Shown: piece by piece, positions 1 through 13,505 of the stretch
Layout of the letters: every line of letters begins with the position of its first letter
How positions within the stretch are numbered: the stretch's first letter is position 1
Source of the DNA: Cercis canadensis
Taxonomy: Eukaryota; Streptophyta; Magnoliopsida; Fabales; Fabaceae
Assembly: GCA_003255065.1 (NCBI GenBank)
Contig: QAOA01000289.1
Coordinates: 1,101,805 to 1,165,804 of the forward strand
Direction: 5' to 3'
DNA: 64,000 bases
Notes under the pieces: generated by a model
The model's input: the letters and a program-made list of their open reading frames with translations, nothing else
Databases searched by the model: none
What the model was told of the DNA's origin: nothing
Program-made: the position numbers and the translations under genes

Positions 1-84
1 CTTAAAAGCTCTCTCCAATCCAATATAAGTATGAAAAATCAGCACAGAAAAATCCATATCTACTAAAATAAACAAAAGCAATAC

Positions 85-1578
85 CTTGTCAAGATCAGTG
101 TGCGTGAGGGCCACATGGTCATTGCATGCTATACAATTTCCTAGAGCAGACAATCTTTCGTCAATGCGCTGAACAACAACTTGATCAGGTAGACTGTTTC
201 TCAATTGTTGAAGTTCTTCAGCAATAACCAGGGCAATAACATCAATAACCGCAAGTCAGAATAATATCATAACAAGTATGAAATTCTATGGTTCTATAAA
301 AAAAAAGTGTGAAATTCTATCGTATGCACAGAGGTGAAACATCAAAATTGCATACAAGGGGAGAAAACACTAAGGTTATAATCCACACATGCTTACACAA
401 GACAACTATAATGTGGTAATGGAGCTAAACAAGCTAGTCATAACCCAGTAAATAAGAAAAGTTACTGAAAGGGCTAGAGCATTGACGAAGATCCTAGATG
501 GTTCCAAGTAAACAATAGTTTTCAGACCCTTGTTAGAACAGGAGTTTTAAACTGGTCCTTCCAAAATCAAACTTCTCTTTGTATCGTTGAGGCGAAGGGG
601 GAAAAGGAAGAAAAAGAGTATTGCATTAAGCAGTTTAAAACAAACCACTACAAGAAAATCTTGGTCACAAATTAAGAGGCTAACTACAACATGAAGGTAG
701 TTAATATGGGTATATTAAGTCATTAATCACTAACCAAGAATTAGCATAACAATGCCATCTGAAAAACAGTAGCATACTTTATTGACTAAAATCAAAAGGG
801 GGATTTTTTTTCTTTTGGGGGTGTGGTAGAAAGATGTTCTGATAGGCCATAACACATGAAATAGAAAGAAAAACAAAATAAACATATAACATATGATAAT
901 CGATATGACCTTGGTCTGTGGTAGTGTGGGGTAAGAGAAGACCATTCTTGTTTCCTGTAAACCAAAAGGAAACCTAAGTTAATTAGGTCCAATGAAATAG
1001 TAAATAGATGAGACAGGTGCAGCAGTCTCTCTCTCTTCTAGCCATTTCTTACAGCCTTGATATAGTGAAAAGGCAAAGACTAAAACGCATTAAGATTTGG
1101 AAGCCAATAGTGTAAAGGACAGAAAAGATAATTTTACCAGCACAAAGGCGGCCAATAATACGAGTGCCACCAAGGGAGGTTTTCACCACAGGGATAACAT
1201 CAGCTAACTCAGCCTCAAATGCACTGTATCAAACAGCACATTTATTTATTCATCCACAGAACCACCATAGCAACTTGAACCCATTTAAAACTAAAAGCAA
1301 AATGGCTCATAATACTTTTTGATCCCATACTCGTTCCAAAAATTTGTAAAAACAACTTCATAATTAGAAATGAAACCTATAGAAGCTTTCAGAACCTCCA
1401 ATTGCAACCAAACAATAGGCATTGGTAAGTTTTGAAAACACTCCAACTTCGCAACAATTCTCAAACTGAAGTCCTGCAGGAAACCCATAACATCAATAAA
1501 TATATCAACAAAAAAATTACTTTCCACCCAAGTTATTAAAAAACAGTGGGTACATATGTCTCACTTACTAGTAGCCAT
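85..1578 (-). CDS. eIF6: Eukaryotic translation initiation factor 6 (eIF6), 5' part of gene, 3' end outside window
   Basis: eIF6 binds the 60S ribosomal subunit, prevents premature joining to 40S, and acts in nucleolar 60S maturation. Five coding exons can be joined on the minus strand: 1578-1569, 1473-1377, 1223-1138, 954-910 and 215-85. All have GT-AG borders and phases agree, giving 123 codons that end on a complete Lys codon before a donor at 84-83. The translation starts MATRLQFE and contains [54 protein letters not shown] and [14 protein letters not shown], which match the strongly conserved plant eIF6 N-terminal half (about 245 residues in full). The first coding exon is only 10 nt. 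A putative 5'UTR intron runs 2739-1605, with a donor after the GC-rich leader near 2740-2860; this part is inferred from splice signals only. I have not seen the C-terminal half, so intactness of the whole gene is unknown. Confidence 0.93.
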
Positions 1579-1604
1579 GATTGAGGAATAGAGATGACAG
1601 AAAT

Positions 1605-2860
1605 CTGTTGACCCAAGTAACAAACTCGAAATCAGCTGTGCCGGAATTCTATTCAGAAAAACACAAGAAAGGAACTGTTGTTGATATGGAAATGATGTCT
1701 AGCAATAATAGCTTCATATACCTGAATGCTAAGCACTTACAGCCTCGCATACTTGCTCCATGGACAACATGTGCATAGGGTTAATTAAGGTTCAGAATTT
1801 GATTCAGAAGACTTATCAATTTGTTCAATTGGGAAATGTGGTTATATAAGTTATTGATTACGCATAACTAACCATTTGTATGGTGGAGTTGGTTTTGTTC
1901 CCCCCTCCCCCCTCTCCGCCAAAAGAAAAACCTAAAAGACAAAAAGAAATGGACTTGGGGGACATTTGGTAAGTGGAATTGATTTTCGTGGAACTGGAAA
2001 GCGAAATGGAATGAGTAATATCAGTCTAAGAAACCTCCAGTAACTCGTGGCATGGCCGATGGTCAGAAACCAGATCATGAACAGCTCAAGAAAAGGCTTT
2101 CACTTGCTTACTCCGTTGAGGGGTTGACCATGATAATTTTCTGCTTATTTTATCTGTGTTTCAGTTACTTCATAATGCTAATGATATTCGTGCTACTAAG
2201 CGGTAAAAAGGTCAGAGTTTCTAATGCTTGATGACTGGTGATAATATGCTTCATTCCTATAATTTCAGGTTTCCTATCCTACAACTCGACAAAGCTTCTT
2301 GATCAAGCGTGGCTACGATTGCATCAAGAATCCTCTGTGGCAAATTGATTCTAAAAATGAAGAAATTTCCCATTGGTAAACAATTGTCTAATTTAGCAAT
2401 GGCGACACTAAGCTAGATACAGGAAAGACTATAACACAACAAAGAGAAACCCAATTACGGTAAAATTTGACTCCTACTTCCTAACTAATCAATAACCAAA
2501 TTTATGAATATTAGTTTTAAAGCTTCTTTTGTATTAGGGAAGAAAGCATGTAAGCTCAAAGAGATTGGAACAATATGATTTATCTCACACTCAGAGAGCA
2601 ACTGCTAGCTATGCCTAGATTGGCGCCGCTAGCCGCCATCACCGGCGTCCCAACCGGCTCCGTGAGGCTCTGCTAGTCGCACCCCCTCCAGCGGTTAATC
2701 ACGGTAACTAAATCGGAAAAATGAACAAAAAAAAAATACCTGGCGCAGCGTCCGCGGCTGATCACGACCGAAGGATCAACAGCGTAGAAGGAGAGGTCAA
2801 CCGAAATGAGTAGCTGTTGATGGAGGAGAGGCGCGGAGAGCAGAGTCTAGGGTACGGATG
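1605..2860 (-). other. Putative eIF6 leader exon and 5'UTR intron
   Basis: On the minus strand a GC-rich stretch at about 2860-2740 ends in a good donor (CCAG followed by GTATTT at 2739). A candidate acceptor (CAACAG) lies at 1605, 27 bases before the eIF6 ATG. This fits a non-coding first exon and an intron of about 1.1 kb. I see no other gene in the stretch. Inferred from splice signals; a transcript read would settle it. Confidence 0.5.
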
Positions 2861-5392
2861 TATTTGGATTATTTGAGTTGGGCAGTTTTTGTCTTTTCAT
2901 AAATAATCACCACAAAAAAATTGAGACATAACATTGAATTATAGATATTTTTTAAGGAGATTTTTTTTAGATATTTTTAATATTTATGTCATATATTATA
3001 TTATATAAAAATAATTAATGTGTGAATAATAAGTGTATAAATTAATTATTTTAAATTTATTTTAAAAAATAAAATAAATTATATTTTATATTTAATAAAA
3101 TATAAAAATTATATATATTTTTTACATTAATATGATATGACATACTCATGTGATATCATAAAATTTTTATATTTTTTTATTTAGGAGACCATCACCCAAC
3201 AATTAGTCTTCCTAATTATTTGGAAATTATAGAAATAATCAAATGGTTTCGTTTTTTTGCTGGAATTGATCCAATTTACATTGCTTAGAGATGTATTGAT
3301 ACCTTCTTGTAATATTCACAAGCAGTGTCGAATCCATTGGCCCATCCCGTATGGATTTAGCCCATTAAATCATGGGCCTAAAATGGGTATCTCATTCTAG
3401 GTCCAGGTTGTTAGAGCCCGCCCTAAAAAGCCTATTGGGCCAATGAGCTAACCCACATAATTGTATCTCTTTAAAATTCAATCAATAAATAAATTGACTA
3501 AAAATCATTAGAAAGACTAAAAATGAAAAGATCAATTTTTTTAAGCTAAATTTTTTGACCGACGACATGAAATGTGTGTGCTTGTGTAAGTAAAAATCAT
3601 ACTTGAAAGAAAATAACATGATGCATTGAATAATCTCTACTAAATAAACTAAAATAGCATGATACATCAAATAAAAAACTCACAAGTATCACAAAATCAT
3701 AAATCATTACGTGAATGCTCAAAGCCTCAAACATAATGTGATTCCCACGTTCAAAGATCTCCTTTTGAAAGGACACATATATGGTGACTGCTGCAATAAC
3801 GTGCACGAAACCGACAGATCCAAAAAGAAAATGGCCCAGATCCGTCATTGTCTTGTGATCATTCTTAAAAGACGTATACCAAAAAATATTTCATTCTTAA
3901 AAGTCATCACCAATAAAAAAAAATCATAACAATAGTTAAGTAGTAATTAAAAACTCATAACAACTGTCCTAATGTAATCATTATATGACTTAATCTAAAA
4001 CATTTTTGAAGTCACACTATGGTAATAATTACATTAACATTAACTTTTGTGATACAATTAAGGATTTATGCACCTTAACACCTCATTTTATTGATTATGT
4101 GACTTAATCTATTTTATGCAATTCTATACCAATTGAACTTAATTAGTGTAATTTTTTTTTTAAAAAAAAAAAAACTCATTTCAATTTTTTTTTCAAATAA
4201 CATTGGTGTGAACTTGACAGAGAAAAATTAGAAATTTTGTGAAATTTCATTTTAATTGAAATTAATCAGTGACACGTTGAAAAAAAAAAAAAAATTCAAA
4301 TTCATGTAATTAATGTCAAATTACAAAAACTTCAATTTAATTTCATGTAATTATATTGAATTGAGCTGGATTAGATTCAAAATATTTCGTTATCCTAAAA
4401 TGTACCTAGAGGAAGTTGTTAACCACTCAAACAACTCTGCAAAAAGGAATGGTTTGAAGACATTAATGGCATTTAGTTTGGTTGTTAAATCTATACAAAT
4501 ACTATCCTTCTTCAAAACATACACTGCGAAGGAATACCAGTTGGTTGCTAAATCTATACACTACTTCTACCAGGCTACCAGCCTTCTTCAATTTTGGGCT
4601 AAGTTTGTAATTAAAAAAAATCAGGCTCAGGTGCTGTGGTTGTCGTCGTCGATATCAAGTTCAAATATTACTGACACGTAATTAACCCACTTCAAAAGGA
4701 GGGGTACCGTTATGTCCAGTTGTCCATTATCGGGTTGATTTGGATTATTGCATCTCATAGTTTCTGTGGTTTTGACTTTTTGCTTCCTTTGGAGGACTGG
4801 TTTCACTTTGAAGAATGATATGATGAGCAAGTACAATCTTGAGCTTATTTAGGACTCTGCTAAAGTTGCTGTAATCATTGTAAGAGCTATCCCACCTAGA
4901 TGTTTCTGCTCTTTCTTTTGTTTTTCTTGCATCCATTTTGGTTACCCCGTTATGTTTTGAAGAGTGAATCTTACCCAAGCTGATTTCCTTTTGATAAATG
5001 TCAATTTGTGATGGAAAGTAGCAGCTTCAGTTTGGATTGGATTCGTAGTGGATATTTTAATCCAATTGGTTGATGCCACATCAAGTAGCTTGCTATAGCA
5101 TTTGCCATGTCAACGTTGGTCTTACTTGTAGTCCTATACCTGTAAATGATTCGACATGAACTGGGTTACTTCGATTGAGATATTCTCATACTAATAATTC
5201 ATGTGTTCTTAGCAGTAAAATGCTGAAAATTGTTGCTGCTGGTATTGTTTGCCAACTGTTATGTGCAAGTTGTTGCAAAATCATGCAATGGTTTTTAGAA
5301 AGCATAACAGAGAAGAAAGACATAACTATTCACAGTTTGATTGTTGAATGTGCCAGGGGAGTTATCAAGGAATGCTTAGATTTCTGTGCTTG
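2861..5392. other. AT-rich intergenic region between divergent eIF6 and CLC genes
   Basis: Very AT-rich sequence (for example 2930-3190 and 4130-4300) with short poly-A/T runs. Several short open frames exist, but none resembles a known family or has coding-like composition. The stretch must hold the promoters of both flanking genes; I cannot mark individual sites with confidence. Confidence 0.5.
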
Positions 5393-5465
5393 TCATTGCA
5401 GGTATTTTAAGTATATCTGCTGGAAATAAGGTTCCTGTGAAACCACAATTGTTGTTGCTAAGAAG

Positions 5466-8400
5466 ATGGAGAGAGAAAATAGTATAAACCGTGGCGATGA
5501 TGGACATGACATAGAAAATGAGGGTCCATTGGATGAGAGGGAGATTCCACGGGTCTGGTCAGAGGTTTCCGAGAGAAATATGACATATGCAGAGCCACTT
5601 CTGGTGAAGAGGACTAATACCACTTCCCAGATTGCCATAGTTGGGGCCAACCTATGCTCCATTGAAAGCCTTGACTATGAGTAAGCAACCTCTATTCCTT
5701 TTTGAGCAGTAAATAGCTATATCCGGATTGGGAATTCAATTATAAATTTGGGAGCAATCTCATATAGACTCCATATTAAAAATCTTTCTCATGCTTTGTA
5801 TTCTCCTGCATATTTTTTCTTCTGATAGTTACTTCATGCACTCATAAAGGGAAAACTGGTGGGAGTTTGTTGTATCAGTTTGTGTGAGTTTCTGCCAGTA
5901 GATTTTTGCTAATATATTAGTACTATAGTTTTGTGCTTTGTTCACCAACAAAATGTAAGCATGCGGAGCAAATGAGTGAGAGAGAGGAATGAAAACCTTT
6001 TAGTATGCTGCTTATATGGACAAGTCACTTAAATTCATGATCTTAATGTTGTTTACAATATAATGTCTACAGTTTTCCCTTCTTGTGGATGTAGGGCTTC
6101 GTTTGTGTAAATTTATAAATTTAAAAGTATCATAACACTGACCTCTTAGAAGTTCGGTAGTTTCAAATTTTGGTTTTATGCTACTTAGGATGTCTGACTT
6201 ATACATTGTCAAAAAATATCTTTTATCTTTCAAGGCTGCAGTGCTTTCATGGCTTCACTTTAGTGTTTTGTATCAGCTGACTTAAATCAGAAATTTCAAT
6301 ACCTTAGTATATCAAGAGCTCTGGAATTGTATCAATTGTAATGACAGATTTTCACTGATATCAAGAGTGATAATAGTCAGAAGACTTGTTTCTATAATTT
6401 CAGGGTTTTTGAGAATGAAATATTTAAGCAAGACTGGAGGTCAAGGAGGAAGGTTCAGATATTCCAGTATGTGGTACTTAAGTGGGGATTTGCTCTTCTT
6501 ATAGGATTAGGTACTGGACTAGTTGGCTGCTTCAATAACATCGCGGTTGAGAACATATCTGGTTTCAAGCTGCTTATGACAACCAATCTCATGTCCAAAA
6601 ACAAGTGAACTTCCTCTTATTCTAATCAGATGCATATGCTTCTCAACACTTTAATGACATTTTAGTGTGCATTTTAGTTCTTGGTCCATGCTAGTTGTGC
6701 TGTGTGTGGACTTATTTTTATGTTTGATGAGATGTCTGCTTTGAGTTTACAGCATGACTGTTGAGTAATGTCATCATTTATATTGCCAAGCCGTTGATTG
6801 ATGGCATATAATAAAACCAGATAGTGGAGTGCATGTGATATTTAGATTGCCAAGCTGTTGATCAATGCCATATAATTTGCTGAGAACATCCTGGTAGAAA
6901 TTATTGGATCTAGAATCAATCATGTGAAATGAATGGTTTAATTCTTTATGATGTCACCATTGCTCTACATTATTCTCACAGTATAGTAGTTTCAGTACAG
7001 ATATTTTGAGGCTTTTGTAGCATATGCTGGTTGCAATATAGGTTTAGCAGCAGCTGCAGCAGCTCTTTGTGCTTTCCTTGCTCCAGCAGCAGCAGGCTCT
7101 GGTATTCCTGAGGTGAAAGCCTATCTCAATGGTATTGATGCTCATTCTATTCTGGCTCCGAGCACTCTTTTTGTAAAGGTGAATAATACTACTGTTCATT
7201 CAATTATGCCTCTTCTCTCTCTTCTTCCTACCCCCCTGCCTGAACACACAGATGAATGACTCCTTCTAAAGTTCAAAGTTAGCCAAAAAATTAGCAATCT
7301 GTTTCAGATGATAGATTCTAGTTATCTTTTAACTGCTATGAAAGCCTTTGAAGTTGTCTCCTTGGGAATGGCTTGATGCAGATAAATACTAAGGACAAGT
7401 TAAAAATAATTCCTGTAACTATTCTGCATGCTATGTAGCTTATACTATTGTCAATTTATGATTTTTATGTCTGCCACAATAACAGATTTTTGGTTCCATC
7501 CTTGGAGTGTCTGCTGGATTTGTGGTGGGCAAAGAGGGGCCTATGGTACATACAGGTGCATGCATAGCTTCTTTATTGGGCCAGGGGGGATCTCGCAAGT
7601 ATCACTTGACTTGGACTTGGCTAAGGTATTTCAAAAATGACCGGGACCGGCGAGACATGATTACTTGCGGTGCAGCTGCTGGGGTTGCTGCTGCCTTTCG
7701 TGCTCCAGTAGGTGGTGTCCTCTTTGCCCTTGAAGAGGCAGCTACATGGTATCTATATCTACTTCAATTAATCTCTTTCTCTCTCTTCTCTATGAGTAGT
7801 TATATTTCTAAAGATCCTAGTGCAAAAAAAAGGGGGCGGGGGGTTGGAATCTTCCCTATTATTCTGAAAACTTTCTTGGATGTACGTGATTTTGAAGGTC
7901 TCATGATTTGTCAAGGCCTATTTCTCAGTGGCAGCAAATATGTGCTTCTAATATTTGATATCAGAGGCCTTCCTTTAGATATTTAACATAGGGTAGACAT
8001 AATCAAGAAGGCCTGTATATGGGCTATGAGCAGTACCATGAACATGATCCCAAAAGAATATGGGCGTGAGGAAGGAGGATCCAGTAGGAAACAGTTTTTT
8101 AACGACCAAATACTGATTTATCAAAGTCTATCCTGACAAAAATCTTAGCCATTTATCTTTGCACTTAATGGCATCACTTCCTATGGAGGTTGAGAGCTTT
8201 GAATAGGTTAATTACCTGTTTGGCATGTAGACAATGTTAGTAAAACCTGGGAGTACATGTATATTTGGTTTTCAACACTTTCAAAATTCTAACCGGATTA
8301 AAACACAAACAAGCAAATAATCAACAGACTATGAAGAGCTTCATGAGCTGGAGTCAGATGAAATTTTGTCTTTCCGAGAAGTGACTGTTCTTTAAACTTG

Positions 8401-11354
8401 TAAAGTCCTAATGACAAGCCCAACAATGTATATCAAGCAACCTTAATACACATTAACACTTTCCTCCATGTGCTAACTTAAAATGGAAAAACTGCGCAAG
8501 ACTGTGAAATTACCTAACATTAATGGAAAAATGAGATACAACTATAACATCAAGCTATATACACAACCTGGCTTATGTTGATAATAAAATGTGCCCAACA
8601 AACTACATCATACCGCGAAAGACTTAATATCTTGTATCAAACTTGCTCAGATGAGATTTCTTGCGCTTGCTTAATCAAAAGAAAGTTTTGCAAGGTACTT
8701 GATCATGCCTTATAATACTTTGCCTACGTTATGAAGTTTCCAGATCACATCAAAATCAAAACTAGTCACAAGTTTTCTACATATTTACATCTGGCCTTGC
8801 TTATAAACAATCCAAAGCTTAATGGAGCTTCCCAACTTCTGTGCGTAAATCATTTTGGTGTCTGTTCAGATACAGGGGCTTTCTGTAGTCACTTTTTAGT
8901 TGATTAGTTGAGTCCATGCAGGTGATTTTTAGAACCTGTTCATTGAAAGGAAAGAGCATCAGTAATAAATGAAACGAAACAGCATTATCTTAGATTCACA
9001 GTAAGACAGCATAAGTAAGAATTGAAAGTCTTTGTGCATGTGATGCTACTCAATGCTTAAACTATTACTTAATGTACAGAGACATCTTAAGAATATCACT
9101 TGCTGGTCAGCAAAAGGTTCTTTTCCAGGCTTGTAAAGCAGCCAGATACTTAAGCTTTATATAGGTCTACTATGAAAACAAAAAAAAACTACTAAGATTT
9201 CTCTTGGTCTCTGATGGATTTGTCAATGTTTCAAATTACTATCTTAGACAAATGGAATATGATGTCTACATAATATAGCTACTATTTTGGAGCTTCAATG
9301 CTAGCTTATAGTAACCCATGAATTGCCTAACTGGTTTCACTTAATATCATCCGATCAAATTCTGCCAATGAATCAAAGGATGTATACTTGTTTACTTAAA
9401 AGCTTCATACAAAGAAATATGTAAACTTTGACTCATGTTTTCTATGGTTGCTCGCGATCTTAACTACATTACAATATAAGACAAAGGATTTAGTTTTAGT
9501 GGCTAAAATTTTGAATAAGCAGACTTTATTTAGATGTGTATATGATGTGATCATTTTGGAAAACTCAGTATATTTTTCTCTTTCTGGGGCATACTATAGG
9601 TGGCGGAGTGCTCTTCTTTGGCGGACATTTTTCACAACTGCAGTGGTGGCAATTGTTTTGAGAGCTGGAATTCAGTTTTGTGCCACTGGAAAATGTGGGC
9701 TATTTGGGGACGGTGGTTTGATAATGTATGATGTCAGTGCAGCCAATGTCACATATAATGGACCCGATATAGTAGCAGTATTACTCCTCGGAATCATCGG
9801 AGGCCTTCTTGGAAGCATATATAATTACCTTGTGGATAAGGTTGTTCGTACATATAGCATCATCAACGGGTATGTTCTCGAGTTCAAGTTAAAGGATTAT
9901 TAGGCATTTACTGTTTCTGCTTTCTCCTCATAACTGAGAATAACTGTTACTTCTAATCCAATGCATTAATTAGTGAAATTTGTTGTCCGTTTTTTCTCCT
10001 GTTGCTGCAGAAAAGGTGTGGCTTGCAAAATCTTACTTGTTATCACAATCTCTTGTTTGACGTCATGTATTTCTTATGGCCTACCATGGTTTGCAAAGTG
10101 CATTCCCTGTCCTGCTGATGTGTCCGTGAGCTGCCCCAGTATAGTGTCTGGCAACTATAAGAACTTTCAATGTCCACCAGGCTACTATAATGATCTTGCT
10201 TCCCTCTTTCTGAACACCAATGATGATGCTATTCGCAACCTATTCAGCACCAGTACAACAAAAGAATTTCATATTTCCAGTCTTTTTATCTTCTTTGGTG
10301 CTATTTACTGTCTTGGGATAATCACTTATGGTATTGCTATTCCTTCTGGGCTTTTCATTCCTGTGATACTTGCTGGGGCTGTCTATGGTCGTCTTGTTGG
10401 GAGACTAGTTGAATCAATCTCCAAACTTGACACAGGACTCTTTGCCCTCCTTGGAGCTGCTTCCTTCCTTGGGGGCACCATGAGAATGACTGTCTCCCTC
10501 TGTATTATATTGCTTGAGCTCACTAATGATCTCTTGTTACTTCCACTTGTGATGTTGGTCTTACTAGTCTCAAAAACTGTGGCTGATTGCTTCAACAAGG
10601 GCGTCTACGATCAAATACTCAAGATAAAAGGACTTCCTTATTTAGAGGCCCATGCAGAACCTTACATGAGGAATTTAGTGGCAAGTGATGTTGTCACTGG
10701 TCCATTAGTCACCTTTTCTGGTATCGAAAGGGTAGGAAATATACTACATGCTTTGACAACTACAGGGCATAATGGGTTTCCTGTCATTGATGAGCCACCT
10801 TTCTCAGATGCACCAGAGTTGTGTGGCCTTGTGCTGAGGTCTCATTTGCTAGTGTTACTGAAGGGGAAGAATTTCTCAAGAGATAGGGTGTTCACACACC
10901 GGGACATCTTCCGAAGAATTTCTGCATTAGATTTTGCAAAGGCAGGATCAGGGAAAGGAATCAAACTAGAGGATTTAGATATCCAAGAGGAAGAGATGGA
11001 TATGTATGTTGATATTCACCCCATAACTAATGCATCCCCATACACGGTGGTTGAGACAATGTCACTTGCCAAAGCTGCTATTCTTTTCCGCCAACTTGGT
11101 CTCAGGCACATGTGTGTGGTCCCAAAGAGCCAAGGGGTATAATCTCTTTTTCTTCGTTCTATGGTTTATGTGAAGATTCAATATTATGTAGTTGCTATTA
11201 CTGCTTTACAGCTTGTTATGCAAACTTTACTGACGAAGTACTCTACATATTGCAGAGGCCTCCAGTTGTTGGGATTCTAACACGCCATGATTTCATGCCG
11301 GAGCATGTCTTGGGACTTTACCCTCATATCAAGCCTCACAAGCATGCTGAGTGA
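5466..11354 (+). CDS. CLC-c: Vacuolar chloride channel/transporter, CLC-c type
   Basis: Anion channel/exchanger of the CLC family, expected in the tonoplast. Exons are 5466-5680, 6404-6604, 7001-7178, 7486-7748, 9600-9869, 10011-11136 and 11256-11354. All borders are GT-AG and the reading frame is continuous, giving 783 residues (Arabidopsis CLC-c is about 779). Visible motifs: the selectivity motif GSGIP at about residues 171-175, the GKEGP motif at 213-217 with gating Glu 215, and the proton-glutamate position in FALEE at about 282. These are followed by the hydrophobic membrane core and two C-terminal CBS domains (around GHNGFPVIDEPP and RPPVVGILTRHDFMPEH). Ser at the second position of GSGIP (rather than the Pro of nitrate-selective CLC-a/b) predicts chloride preference. 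Intron 4 is long (7749-9599). An acceptor-like CAG at 5399-5401 suggests a 5'UTR intron. No defect seen. CLC-c is chosen over CLC-a/b by this Ser and by overall resemblance. Confidence 0.95.
7749..9599 (+). other. Long intron 4 of the CLC gene
   Basis: 1.85-kb intron between the FALEEAAT and WWRSALLW coding segments. It is AT-rich without a recognisable gene or element. Open frames that run into it from the flanking exons are read-through, not genes. Confidence 0.85.
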
Positions 11355-12583
11355 TGAAGAAATTCTCCATCCATTAGCTTTGGATGCTTAAGCCGTATAC
11401 AATTGAGTGCAATAATTATTCTGAGAGTCCTTGAAGACAAAGAGGCTGATTTTGATGGGGTTACTGCTTTGTTATTGTTGCTGTATTTAGCAACTACGTG
11501 AGTACTGTATATAGCTTTTTGAAATCTCTCGTTCATAGTGCTTGTAACATATAAAATTTACGTCAGAAAAGCAAAAAATCCCAGTTCTACAATCATTTTA
11601 ACATATCAGGTAGCATGCAAACAAAAATTTGAAGTGTGAAAATAGAAGGAAATGTGGATCCAATACACGCAACTATGGTTAAACTTGAAGTTACTCATTA
11701 TGTGAAGAAAGGGGATAAGTAAAAAGACAAAAATAAAGTAGAAAACAAAGTGACATGAATATCAGTCCCATTCTAATTTATGTCATGCACACTTCATGAG
11801 CCATTCATTCTAAAGGCCTCATAATTTGCCAGAGTTGAACTCAAGTCAAATGGAGTCAAGTTGGTATATGTCAGCATAAACTTGATTTAACACATAAAAT
11901 TATTTTGTTTATATATATAACATATATATTTATTGTGTTTGATTATGTGATTATTATTATATAAACTGAATAATCGTCTTTATAATCATATATGAGTGCA
12001 TTAGGCATCCTAAAAAAAAAGTAGTTGCTAAGACACATGTATAAGTCATTTCTCACAAACGAAATAATTTTCACTAGCATTTGTTTTTTTTGGATTATTT
12101 GGATAAACTATTTTCAAATAATTTTCACTAATGCTTCTAGAAAAAACACTACTGTAGCTTCAAGATTCAAATTGCGATGAAAGCTTGAAGCAGAGAGACT
12201 CGAGAGGCAAGGATGAATAGCGAGAAGAAAAAGGGAGGGGTCGAGGGTCACCATCAACGACTTACAGAAGCAATTGCCGGTGAAGCCTTGAGTATAGAAC
12301 AACAACTAGAGAGAGAGCTTCGAGAAAAAATAAAGTATCGGGGATCAAGAATAGCGAGAGAGAAAGAAAAAAAATTCTTTAATTTTTTTGGAAGACAAAT
12401 TTTATACACAAAACAATGTAAAATTTTCTGATAAAAAATGATTTTTTATTATTTTTTTCAGCAAAACTGACAAATTTTTTTTTAAATAAAAACATTTTCT
12501 AAAAGAAATATTTTCTGTGAGACAAACAGACCCTAAAAAGAAACAGAAAAGTAAAAAGGCCTAGTTCATTGCCCACTAATGCA
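11355..12583. other. CLC 3' flank and intergenic DNA
   Basis: Holds the presumed 3'UTR of the CLC gene, followed by AT-rich sequence with short TA-rich stretches (about 11915-11950). I see no gene, RNA or clear element before the foldback transposon at 12584. Confidence 0.5.
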
Positions 12584-13505
12584 GGGTATTTTGACCAAAG
12601 TAGTGTAGTTAATATAGTTATTTATCAAAATAGAATAGATGTAAACAAATTTATCAAAGTAGAATACTTTTAGAAAAATTAAAAAAGAANAAGAAAAAAA
12701 AAACAAATAGTTGGGATGCGGGCCCCACCGAACACGCTGGGGGGCCCGCGGCGTGTCCCCAAATAAGGCTCCCTCCCTTCGGCGACGTGTCTCCTCTTGT
12801 ATTTTGCTCCAACTTTTCCTTCTCTTGCATATATGACTGCCCAAAATGTAGCATGGATACAAGTCTTGGTAAAAAAATTTGATCCGCCATAATGTAAACG
12901 AAATAAATAAAAATAAACTTGTAGCAGAATGGATACAAAAATAAAAATAATTAATCAAAATAACATGAAAAAAATTATAGTTAAAGAATAAGAGGAAGAA
13001 CAAGAGAATGAGAAGCAACAAACAAAGAAAGCAAAGAAGTAAAACAATTCCCAACGCAAAGAAGCAAACTTGGAAGAATGCCTATGAAGAAAAGAAGCAA
13101 ACCAACAAGGAGAAATGAGCCCCGGAATGGTCGACAAAGAGGGAATAAAAGGGCCAAAAATTACCTTCAACTCTGCCATGTGGCACAAGTTGATTTGACC
13201 ATCAAAAGAATCAGTAGGGAGCTGACACTTGGCACATGCGGGGGCTGCATTTTGGGCGGTCAAAGACGCAAGAGAAGAAAAAGTTGGAGCAAAATACAAG
13301 AGGAGACACGTCACCGGAAGGAAGGAGCTTTCTTTGGGGACACGCTGCGGGCCCCCCCAAAGTGTTCGGTGGGACCCGTATCCTAGCCATATGTTTTTTT
13401 TTTTCTTCTATTTTTCTAAAACTACTCTACTTTGATAAATTTATTTTCAACTACTCTATTTTAGTAAATAACTATCCTAACTACACTACTTTGATCAAAG
13501 TGCCC
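12584..13505. mobile_element. Foldback/long-TIR DNA transposon, non-autonomous
   Basis: The left ~250 bases (from 12584) reappear inverted in the right ~250 bases (to 13505). Both ends begin GGG, then have a CAAAGTAGTGTAGTT-type block, a tract rich in CAAAGTAGA/TCTACTTTG, then a GC-rich block containing GGGCCC and CCACCGAACAC, then a CTCCTCTTGTATTTTGCTCC block. The centre (about 12840-13250) carries no transposase. Long TIRs with an internal spacer fit a Mutator-like or foldback element. The flanks share only a short TAATG, so the target duplication is not firmly resolved. An N interrupts an A-tract at 12690. Open frames through the element on both strands are products of the inverted repeat, not genes. 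Confidence 0.8.

Noticed and set aside
4313..4681. A 122-residue open frame between eIF6 and CLC.
   Set aside because: No recognisable domain, no coding-like composition, and an AT-rich intergenic setting.
9448..9599. Coding start upstream of CLC exon 5, suggested by an open frame beginning at 9448.
   Set aside because: The CLC frame enters at the acceptor at 9598-9599. The upstream open stretch is intron without conserved CLC residues.
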